Source of the DNA: Caldisericaceae bacterium
GTDB taxonomy: Bacteria; Caldisericota; Caldisericia; Caldisericales; Caldisericaceae
Length of the DNA stretch: 7,848 nucleotides
Reading direction: 5' to 3'
NCBI GenBank assembly: GCA_021161495.1
Contig: JAGHAO010000139.1
Span: 1 to 7,848 of the forward strand
A model generated the notes under the pieces. That model saw only the letters and a program-made list of their open reading frames with translations. It did not search any database and was not told where the DNA came from. The first letter of the stretch is position 1; each line of letters begins with the position of its first letter. This document shows, one piece after another, positions 1 through 5,691 of the stretch. Position numbers and translations under genes: made by a program.

Positions 1-257
1 CGCTTATGTTCTCGGAGAATACTCTCACCGCAACCGCTGTTTATCCTGAAATAGGGGAAGGCAGAGAAAAATTGAATTTCGAAGGCAAAGCGGAAATTTC
101 CATTGTGTTTTACGGGGAAAAACTCATTGAGGGTATATCGCATATTGGTTCGGATACGGTTGAAATTTATATGAACGGCCCTCTTCATCCCGTAAAAATT
201 AAGGGAAAAGACGACGATACGTTTATGTACGTTGTAATGCCCCAGCGGCCTTCTTAA
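1..257 (+). CDS. dnaN: DNA polymerase III beta sliding clamp, C-terminal fragment (5' end outside window)
   Basis: This is the last 85 or so codons of the beta clamp, the ring that tethers the replicative polymerase and other DNA enzymes to DNA. The frame is open from base 3 to the TAA at 255-257, so the gene starts upstream and the ATG at 6 is internal. The fragment shows the end of clamp domain 3: an I.I.FYGEKLIEGI segment matching the family's fN..YL.d.l stretch, then VEIYMNGPLHPVKI, and the closing YVVMPQRP. The family usually ends in YVVMPMRL, so the final residues differ slightly (MPQRPS). The stop codon directly abuts the recF ATG with no intervening base. Identification rests on these terminal motifs plus the adjacent recF and is secure despite the short length. 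Confidence 0.93.
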   Translation, partial: LMFSENTLTATAVYPEIGEGREKLNFEGKAEISIVFYGEKLIEGISHIGSDTVEIYMNGPLHPVKIKGKDDDTFMYVVMPQRPS

Positions 258-1295
258 ATGAAGATAAACATTCTTGAAATAGAGAATTTCAGGAAATTCG
301 AAAAATCATCTTTTCGCTTCGGGGACTCGTTTAATATAATAAACGGCAAGAACGGCGCAGGGAAAACGACGCTCCTCGAAGCGATTTACCTTTTATCCAC
401 AGGCAAGTCGTTTATCACAAACCATATAAATAACTGCATAAAATTCGGCGCGGATTATGCGTTTGTTTCCGCTAAGTTTGAGACAAAAAACGGGACAAAC
501 GAAATTAAATTTATGTTCGGCAAAAACGGGAAGGAAGTGCGTTTCAACGGAAAGAGGTTGAGAAGTTTTTCTCAATTTGTGGGCACGCTTCCCGCTGTTT
601 TTATGAATTACAAACTCTCGCTTCTCATAAAGGGAGGGCCCGAACAGAGACGCGCATTTTTGAACCATCTTTTGATTTTTACGGACAGGGAATATTATAA
701 AACCCTTATGAAATATTACGTATTGCTGAAGGAAAGGAACAATCTTTTGAAAAACGGCGCGGATGCTGCGCTTCTTTCGGTTTACAACGACGAAATTATT
801 CGATCCGGAACGGAGATTCAAAAAAAGAGGGCGGAAATTATAAAAAAAATTTCATTGCTTACGAAGGAAATGATGAATTTCATCACAGGCGAAATGTATG
901 TCGTTGAAATGGAGTATATAAAATCCGACGTGGAAAAACTGAGTTTGAGCGAGACCCTCGAAAAAGAAATTTTAAGGAAACGCACTTTATTCGGGCCGCA
1001 CCTCGACGACATAAAAATACTCTTGAATAACGTTCCCGCGAGGGAATTTTCTTCTCTCGGGGAGGCGTACAGCCTTGCCTTCTCGATGCGCTTTGCGGAA
1101 AGCAAAATAATTGAGGAAGAAAGAGGGGAACCGCCCGTGGTCCTTTTGGACGATTTCTTTTCCGACCTTGACGAATTCCACAGAAAGAATATTCTTTCCC
1201 TTACGAAAAGCAGGCAGACACTCCTCACAACGTTAAATCTTTCACTTGTTCCGGAAGAAATCATAAAAGAAACAAAGGTAATTGTGCTTAGATAA
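258..1295 (+). CDS. recF: DNA replication/repair ATPase RecF
   Basis: RecF is a cytoplasmic SMC-like ABC ATPase. With RecO and RecR it loads RecA at single-strand gaps and stalled forks. The 345-residue product is close to, or slightly shorter than, the usual 350-375. It opens with the typical MKINILEIENFRKF strand. A Walker A motif GKNGAGKTT lies at residues 30-38, followed by LLSTGKSF, also typical of RecF. The Walker B/D-loop stretch is LLDDFFSDLD at 296-305 (family: LLDDvlSELD). The ABC signature region at 265-280 reads SSLGEAYSLAFSMRFAE, which departs from the usual S.GQQRT....LAE: Ser and Gly are kept, but the QQR part is replaced by EAY. The start follows the dnaN stop directly, with no clear Shine-Dalgarno, implying translational coupling. 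The TAA shares its last base with the ATG of the next gene. Confidence 0.95.
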   Translation: MKINILEIENFRKFEKSSFRFGDSFNIINGKNGAGKTTLLEAIYLLSTGKSFITNHINNCIKFGADYAFVSAKFETKNGTNEIKFMFGKNGKEVRFNGKRLRSFSQFVGTLPAVFMNYKLSLLIKGGPEQRRAFLNHLLIFTDREYYKTLMKYYVLLKERNNLLKNGADAALLSVYNDEIIRSGTEIQKKRAEIIKKISLLTKEMMNFITGEMYVVEMEYIKSDVEKLSLSETLEKEILRKRTLFGPHLDDIKILLNNVPAREFSSLGEAYSLAFSMRFAESKIIEEERGEPPVVLLDDFFSDLDEFHRKNILSLTKSRQTLLTTLNLSLVPEEIIKETKVIVLR

Positions 1296-1861
1296 TGGAT
1301 AAGATAGGGAAGATTTTGGACTCCGTCCTCACGAAGAGGAATTTTTACATAAAAATCAGAGGAAACCTCGCACTGTTCAAGTGGGATAAAATAGTCGGAG
1401 AAAAACTTGCGAAATTTACAACTCCTTTGTATTACAAAGAAGGCGTTTTATACGTGGGAGTTGTAAGTTCTCTCTTTATGAGGGAACTCACACTTATGAA
1501 AGATGTGATATTGGAGAAAGTGCAAAAGGAAGTGGGCAAATCACCGGTTCACGATTTGAAATTCAGAGTAATCGAAAAACCCGTGAAAAGAAAGGTGAAT
1601 TACGTTCCGGAAACAAAAGAGGAAGACTTCTCCGAAATAAAACTCACTCCGTCCGATTTGGAATGGGTGGAAAATCTCGTAAAAAAACTCAAAGCGGACG
1701 AAAATGCAAAGAAAAAATACGCAGAACTCTTGATTCTTTATAAAAAGAATGAAAAACTCAGAGAAAAATTGGGATACAAGCGATGCAAAAAGTGCGGAGT
1801 GCTTTTTAAGGGAAAAGGCGATTTGTGCCCTGTTTGCAAAGCAACGGATAAACGCAGTTGA
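1295..1861 (+). CDS. DUF721/DciA-family protein with C-terminal zinc-ribbon-like tail
   Basis: The N-terminal 95 or so residues fit the DUF721 (DciA) fold: a basic helix (MDKIGKILDSVL), then FKWDKIVGEKLAKFTTPLYYKEGVLYVGVVSSLFMREL, with the W..iVG...a..t.p....g.L.v.v.s..w..eL pattern of the family. DciA is the ancestral bacterial factor that assists loading of the DnaB replicative helicase, and its gene commonly lies beside recF or dnaN, as here. Residues 96-160 are a highly charged Lys/Glu-rich linker. The tail carries two CxxC pairs, C164/C167 and C178/C181, which look like a small zinc ribbon (CKKCG, then CPVCK). Zinc binding is inferred from spacing. The ATG overlaps the recF stop in a TAATG junction. 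DUF721 membership is a strong call; helicase-loading function is inferred from family and neighbourhood. Confidence 0.85.
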   Translation: MDKIGKILDSVLTKRNFYIKIRGNLALFKWDKIVGEKLAKFTTPLYYKEGVLYVGVVSSLFMRELTLMKDVILEKVQKEVGKSPVHDLKFRVIEKPVKRKVNYVPETKEEDFSEIKLTPSDLEWVENLVKKLKADENAKKKYAELLILYKKNEKLREKLGYKRCKKCGVLFKGKGDLCPVCKATDKRS

Positions 1862-2042
1862 CGATTCAAGATTTTACTTTAAACAGAATTACTTACCGAT
1901 TGTCTGCGGTTGTTTAATAAATGCTTAAATACGATTTTAATTAATTTTGTCGTTATTCTTTTTACAGGGACGCATTCTCTCAAATCTTGTTTTAGGATTG
2001 TTTCAGAGTCTTGTCTTTCCGGCATCACTCTACATTCCTTTC

Positions 2043-2057
2043 CTCGCCGAAGGCGAG
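2043..2057. repeat. Small perfect hairpin, 6-bp stem
   Basis: The arms CTCGCC (2043-2048) and GGCGAG (2052-2057) are perfectly complementary across a GAA loop. The hairpin opens the repeat composite that continues to about 2235. No T-run follows, so it is not a typical intrinsic terminator. The motif recalls the hairpins of short dispersed intergenic repeats in many bacteria; that is a resemblance from memory, not a search result. Confidence 0.65.
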
Positions 2058-2064
2058 CATTTAT

Positions 2065-2130
2065 TTCAGGATCTCGTATTTCAATAGGAGTTTCGAGGGA
2101 AATGTGTTCCCTCGACGTTCAGACCCTGAA
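2065..2130. repeat. Imperfect inverted repeat enclosing an inner perfect hairpin
   Basis: The outer arms TTCAGGATCT (2065-2074) and AGACCCTGAA (2121-2130) pair at 9 of 10 positions. Between them lies the inner hairpin CGAGGGAA-ATGTG-TTCCCTCG (2094-2114), an 8-bp perfect stem. Together they form a nested structure suggestive of a miniature repeat or folded RNA element. No open reading frame of known type spans it. A dispersed intergenic repeat copy is the most likely explanation. Confidence 0.6.
2094..2114. repeat. Perfect 8-bp hairpin with 5-base loop
   Basis: CGAGGGAA (2094-2101) pairs perfectly with TTCCCTCG (2107-2114) around the loop ATGTG. It is the strongest single hairpin in the intergenic region and is nested inside the wider inverted repeat at 2065-2130. 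The bases after it (ACGTTCAG) are not a T-tract, so rho-independent termination on the + strand is unlikely. Confidence 0.7.
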
Positions 2131-2147
2131 TAAAGACATTTCAGGGT
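2123..2147. repeat. Perfect 8-bp inverted repeat, alternative partner of the upstream arm
   Basis: ACCCTGAA (2123-2130) and TTCAGGGT (2140-2147) form a perfect 8-bp stem with a 9-base loop. The left arm is also the right arm of the larger repeat at 2065-2130, so the two foldings exclude each other. The right arm is the beginning of the first tandem unit at 2138. Confidence 0.65.
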
Positions 2148-2232
2148 GACAGAGGCGGGGAATTTCAGGGTGGCAAGGGCAGGGACATCTTAGAGTGACG
2201 AAAAAGGAGACATTTTGGGACGACAAAAAAGC
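2138..2232. repeat. Degenerate tandem repeat, about four units of 24-25 bases
   Basis: Units begin at 2138, 2162, 2187 and 2212 with the cores ATTTCAGGGTGAC, ATTTCAGGGTGGC, ATCTTAGAGTGAC and ATTTTGGGACGAC, each followed by a purine-rich stretch. By hand alignment, units 1 and 2 match at 20 of 24 positions. Unit 2 matches unit 3 at 14 of 25, and 10 of those 11 differences are transitions. Units therefore become less alike from left to right. There are no spacers of unrelated sequence, so this is not a CRISPR array. Function is unknown; it may be a local expansion of the end of a dispersed repeat. Confidence 0.65.
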
Positions 2233-2240
2233 ATCTCAAA

Positions 2241-2254
2241 TTATCATTTGATAA
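2241..2254. repeat. AT-rich palindrome TTATCA-TT-TGATAA
   Basis: Two perfect 6-base arms (2241-2246 and 2249-2254) are separated by TT. It could be an operator half-site pair, but it lies about 235 bases upstream of the ileS promoter's -10 element. No regulator gene is in the window, and such a short AT-rich palindrome can occur by chance. Confidence 0.3.
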
Positions 2255-2331
2255 CAATAAACTCCTTACACAAAAATATCCTAAAAAGCGGTGAGACAAT
2301 TCGATGTTCCTCTTCCGAATATTAAAGAAAA

Positions 2332-2433
2332 ATGGGTGACATAGTTATGTGGATAGTGTTTTTTGATGAGAAAGACAATACCGCTGCAATTAACATAAAA
2401 GCACTGCTTGCGGATATGAAAGAATTTTCATAA
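2332..2433 (+). CDS. Doubtful 33-codon ORF, possibly a gene remnant
   Basis: An ATG at 2332 opens a 33-residue frame (begins MGDIVMWIVFFDEKDN) closed by TAA at 2431-2433. No good Shine-Dalgarno precedes it, only A-rich sequence. Just upstream, in another frame, a GTG at 2291 opens 17 codons (begins VRQFDVPLPNIKEK) ending in TAG. The two together could be pieces of one decayed gene broken by a frameshift. I do not recognise either peptide. Chance ORFs of this size are common, so both a real small protein and a remnant remain weakly supported. Confidence 0.15.
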   Translation: MGDIVMWIVFFDEKDNTAAINIKALLADMKEFS

Positions 2434-2487
2434 AAAGCAAATTTTAGAACGAAAGCATAACGAAGGTTAGTCTTCAAATTGCCAATC

Positions 2488-2515
2488 TTGACTATTATTA
2501 TTAACTTCTTATACT
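2488..2515 (+). promoter_or_regulatory. Sigma-70-type promoter for the ileS-ktrB-ktrA operon
   Basis: A -35 element TTGACT (2488-2493) and a -10 element TATACT (2510-2515) are separated by 16 bases, each one base from the consensus TTGACA and TATAAT. Transcription would start near 2522, giving a leader of about 35 bases. That is too short to hold a T-box or other large riboswitch. The promoter sits directly before the first gene of the downstream operon. Confidence 0.7.
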
Positions 2516-2542
2516 TGTTAATATGTTTTATAACCATTGGAA

Positions 2543-2547
2543 AGGAG
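2543..2547 (+). promoter_or_regulatory. Shine-Dalgarno of ileS
   Basis: AGGAG within AAAGGAGTG, nine bases before the ATG at 2557. It fixes the ileS start, which is also the first ATG after the predicted transcription start that gives the full synthetase N-terminus. Confidence 0.85.
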
Positions 2548-2556
2548 TGAAATTTA

Positions 2557-5500
2557 ATGTTTAAAAGCCTGAAAAAAGTTACGGAAATTCCCCTTGAGGA
2601 AGAGGAAACGATTAAATATTGGAATGCGAAAGATATTTTCAAAAAGAGTTTGGATATAAGAAAAGGGAACAAAAGATACGTATTCTTCGAAGGGCCTCCC
2701 ACGGCAAACGGGAAACCGGGAGTTCACCACGGCCTTTCCCGAATTTACAAGGATACCGTTTTAAGGTATAAATCCCTTACCGGGTATTACGTCCCGAGAA
2801 GGGGCGGATGGGATACGCAAGGCCTTCCCGTGGAAATCGAAGTGGAAAAAATGCTCGGTATCCACACGAAGAAAGAGATCGAAGAATACGGCGTGGAAAA
2901 GTTCAACAAACTCTGCAAAGAAAGCGTAATGAAATACGAAGAAGAGTGGAAAAGAATGACAGAGCGCATCGGCTTCTGGCTCGATATGGAACATGCGTAT
3001 TTCACTTACGACAACAAATACCTCGAAACCGTCTGGTGGATCTTGAAGCAAATTTTCGATAAAGGTTTGCTGTATGAGGGGCACAAGGTCGTTCCTTACT
3101 GCCCGAGGTGCGGAACAACGCTTTCTTCACACGAAGTTGCGCAGGGGTATAAAAAAGTAAAAGACCCTTCAGTTTACGTAAAATTCAAAGTGAAAGACGA
3201 AAAATTCCCTAACACGTATCTCCTCGTGTGGACGACGACTCCCTGGACGCTTCCTTCCAACACGGGCGTTGCGATTAACCCGAATTTCACATATATCCTT
3301 GCGGAAAAAGACGGAGAGAAACTGATCCTTGCGGAAAACAGGGCAAAAGCGGTTTTGGGAGAAGATTACAAAGTGCTGAAAAAATTCCCCGCAAAGGAAC
3401 TTGAAGGTGTGAAATACGAACCTCTTTACGATTTTGCAAACCTTTCGGAAGAAGAAAAAGAGAGGGGCTTCAAAGTTGTTTCCGCTGATTTCGTCACTGC
3501 GGACGACGGAACGGGCCTTGTCCATATGGCGCCTGCATTCGGTGAAGACGACTTGAATGTCGGCAAAAAATACGGGCTCCCGCTCGTGCAACTCGTGGAT
3601 CCGGAAGGAAACCTCACCGCCGGCCCGTGGAAAGGGATGTTCGTCAAAAAGGCGGACCCGCTCATCATCGAAGATTTGAAGAAGAGAGGGATTTTATTCA
3701 AAAAAGAACTTTACGAACACGATTACCCGTTCTGCTGGAGATGCGGAACTCCGCTTCTTTACTATGCAAAAAAATCGTGGTTCATAAAAATTACGGACGT
3801 AAAGGATAAACTCATAGAAAACAACGAGACTGTGAAATGGTATCCCGAGCACATTAAGCACGGCAGGTTCGGAAAATGGCTCGAAAACATAAAAGATTGG
3901 GCGCTTTCAAGGGAGCGTTTTTGGGGAACCCCGCTCAACATCTGGGTGTGCAAGGAGTGCGGGCACAAGGAAGCGATAGGCAGCATAAAAGAATTAAGGG
4001 AAAAGGCGATTGAGGATGTTCCGGAAGATATCGAACTCCACAAGCCGTATGTGGACAACATCCGTTTGAGATGCCCCAAGTGCGGCGGAGTGATGGAAAG
4101 GGTGCCGGAAGTGATCGACGTGTGGTTCGATTCGGGCTCGATGCCTTATGCGCAGTGGCATTACCCCTTTGAAAACCAAAAGGAATTCGAAGAGAATTTC
4201 CCCGCGGATTTTATAACGGAAGGAATCGACCAGACGCGCGGGTGGTTCTATTCGCTTATGGCGGTATCCACGCTTGTGAAAGGCGTTTCTCCTTACAAAT
4301 CCGTTATGTGCCTCGAACTCATTCTCGACGAAAAAGGCCAAAAGATGAGCAAATCCAAGGGCAATGTAATCGACCCGTGGACGATCTTGAACAAGCAAGG
4401 CGCCGATGCGTTTAGGTGGGCGATTTACACGTCTTCCCCTCCGTGGACTCCGAGAAGGTTCGGGCCGAACATCGTAAACGATTCACTGAAAAACTTTATT
4501 ATACCTTTGAGAAATGTGTATTCGTTCTTTGCAATGTATTCCAACATTGACGGATTCGACCCGTTCAAGGCAAAATACGTCCCTGTGAATGAAAGAAGCG
4601 TTTTGGACAAATGGATTCTTTCGAAATTGGAAAAACTCAACAAAGACATTTTGGAAAAGATGGAAGAGTTTGAAATAACTTCGCTTACGAGGGAAATCCA
4701 AGACTTTGTTAGCGAACTTTCCAATTGGTACGTGAGGCGTTCCAGAAGAAGGTTCTGGAAGAGCGAAAATGACAAAGACAAAATGGCGGCGTATTTTACG
4801 CTTTACGAAGTTTTGAGAAAACTTTCGCTTCTGCTTGCACCTTACACGCCGTTCCTTGCGGAGACGCTTTATCAAAACCTCGTGAGAGGCATTGACAAAA
4901 ACGCGAAGGAAAGCGTGCATCTCGAAGATTACCCGAAACCGAACGAGGAACTTATAGACGAAAAACTCATAAACGATATGGAACTTCTCATAAACGTCAC
5001 CTCTATGGGAAGAGCGGCGAGGAAGAAGTCCAAAATAAGAGTCAGGCAGCCTCTTTCCGAACTCGTCGTTTACGTAAAGAACGAGGATGAAAAGAACGTG
5101 ATTTTGAGAGATAAGGACGTAATCGAAGACGAACTGAACGTGAAAAACGTTGAAGTTACGGACGACGTTTCGAAATTCGGAACCGTTGTTTTAAAACCGA
5201 ACTTGCCTGTTTTGGGGAGGACTTACGGAAAGAAACTCCCGCTCATCGCAAAAGCGTTGAACAATCCGGAGAAAGGCGAGGAGTTTGTTAGCAAGGGCAA
5301 AGTCACACTTGATATTGATGGCGAGAAAATAGAACTTTCGGGCAACGAAGTGTTTGTTGATGTGGAAGGAAACGGAAATTACATAGGTGTTGTGGATAAA
5401 GGGTATTTTGTGTTTTTAGACACCGCTCTTACGGACGAACTTATTATGGAAGGCACTGCGCGCGAGATTGTGCACGCAATCCAAAATATGAGGAAAGAAG

Positions 5501-5691
5501 CGGGGCTTGATATTGCGGACAGAATCGAACTTTCAATTTCTCCTCTCGATGGTGCCGTAAAAACTTTCGAAGAATACATTAAAAAAGAAACACTTGCAAA
5601 CGTTTTGAGTGAACAGATTTCAGAGCCGCAAATCGAAAAAGAGTTAAAGGTTAACGAAAAAACATATAAAATAGCGCTTAAAAAGGCATAA
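2557..5691 (+). CDS. ileS: Isoleucyl-tRNA synthetase, eukaryotic-like type 2 (IleRS2), with GVHH signature
   Basis: This class Ia synthetase charges tRNA-Ile with isoleucine and hydrolyses mischarged Val-tRNA. Its 1044 residues fit IleRS2, which is longer than the 930-940 of typical bacterial IleRS1. The Rossmann core begins with EGPPTANGKPGVHHG: the HIGH position reads G55-V-H-H58. GGWDTQGLPVE follows at 83-93. The CP1 editing domain shows WTTTPWTLPSN (225-235) and GTGLVHMAPAFGEDD (318-332). Four CxxC pairs at 182/185, 393/396, 465/468 and 506/509 suggest two zinc sites. VIDVWFDSGS is at 519-528 and the KMSKS loop at 596-600. The anticodon-binding helical region (about 650-800) and an IleRS2-type C-terminal domain complete it, with no truncation. 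It is the first gene of an operon with its own promoter and Shine-Dalgarno; its TAA abuts the ktrB ATG. IleRS2 enzymes are generally less sensitive to mupirocin. Confidence 0.96.
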   Translation: MFKSLKKVTEIPLEEEETIKYWNAKDIFKKSLDIRKGNKRYVFFEGPPTANGKPGVHHGLSRIYKDTVLRYKSLTGYYVPRRGGWDTQGLPVEIEVEKMLGIHTKKEIEEYGVEKFNKLCKESVMKYEEEWKRMTERIGFWLDMEHAYFTYDNKYLETVWWILKQIFDKGLLYEGHKVVPYCPRCGTTLSSHEVAQGYKKVKDPSVYVKFKVKDEKFPNTYLLVWTTTPWTLPSNTGVAINPNFTYILAEKDGEKLILAENRAKAVLGEDYKVLKKFPAKELEGVKYEPLYDFANLSEEEKERGFKVVSADFVTADDGTGLVHMAPAFGEDDLNVGKKYGLPLVQLVDPEGNLTAGPWKGMFVKKADPLIIEDLKKRGILFKKELYEHDYPFCWRCGTPLLYYAKKSWFIKITDVKDKLIENNETVKWYPEHIKHGRFGKWLENIKDWALSRERFWGTPLNIWVCKECGHKEAIGSIKELREKAIEDVPEDIELHKPYVDNIRLRCPKCGGVMERVPEVIDVWFDSGSMPYAQWHYPFENQKEFEENFPADFITEGIDQTRGWFYSLMAVSTLVKGVSPYKSVMCLELILDEKGQKMSKSKGNVIDPWTILNKQGADAFRWAIYTSSPPWTPRRFGPNIVNDSLKNFIIPLRNVYSFFAMYSNIDGFDPFKAKYVPVNERSVLDKWILSKLEKLNKDILEKMEEFEITSLTREIQDFVSELSNWYVRRSRRRFWKSENDKDKMAAYFTLYEVLRKLSLLLAPYTPFLAETLYQNLVRGIDKNAKESVHLEDYPKPNEELIDEKLINDMELLINVTSMGRAARKKSKIRVRQPLSELVVYVKNEDEKNVILRDKDVIEDELNVKNVEVTDDVSKFGTVVLKPNLPVLGRTYGKKLPLIAKALNNPEKGEEFVSKGKVTLDIDGEKIELSGNEVFVDVEGNGNYIGVVDKGYFVFLDTALTDELIMEGTAREIVHAIQNMRKEAGLDIADRIELSISPLDGAVKTFEEYIKKETLANVLSEQISEPQIEKELKVNEKTYKIALKKA

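Larger units (their letters stand above)
1862..2556. other. 695-base intergenic region between dciA and ileS
   Basis: No convincing protein or RNA gene is visible here. The first 150 bases or so are AT-rich and show no strong terminator hairpin with a T-run after dciA. From about 2040 to 2235 there is a composite of inverted and degenerate tandem repeats. From 2240 to 2480 the sequence is AT-rich again, with a small palindrome at 2241-2254 and a doubtful 33-codon ORF at 2332-2433. The last 70 bases hold the ileS promoter and Shine-Dalgarno. No tRNA cloverleaf, CRISPR array or T-box leader could be supported. The gap also marks where the replication cluster ends and the ileS operon begins. Confidence 0.8.

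Noticed and set aside
2094..2114. Intrinsic terminator of the dnaN-recF-dciA operon
   Set aside because: The stem is good but there is no T-tract after it on the + strand, and it lies more than 230 bases beyond the dciA stop.
1910..2149. 79-codon ORF on the + strand across the repeat region
   Set aside because: It runs through the hairpins and into the repeat array, has no Shine-Dalgarno, and its product looks like translated repeat (a run of Arg from the hairpin). It is most likely spurious.
2162..2190. AGGGTGG reminiscent of the T-box antiterminator sequence upstream of ileS
   Set aside because: The conserved ACCGCG continuation is missing, the match is part of the tandem repeat units, and no terminator follows. 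The predicted ileS transcription start leaves only about 35 bases of leader, with no room for a T-box.
2138..2232. CRISPR array
   Set aside because: Units of 24-25 bases lie directly next to each other without unique spacers, they are degenerate, and no cas gene is present.
1862..2556. tRNA or other structured RNA gene in the gap
   Set aside because: Reading both strands, I found no acceptor/T-arm pattern (such as GGTTCGAATC with a 3' pairing arm) and no known RNA motif.
2322..2702. 126-codon minus-strand ORF overlapping the ileS start
   Set aside because: It covers the ileS promoter, Shine-Dalgarno and first 48 codons in antisense, has low-complexity composition and shows no recognisable motif.
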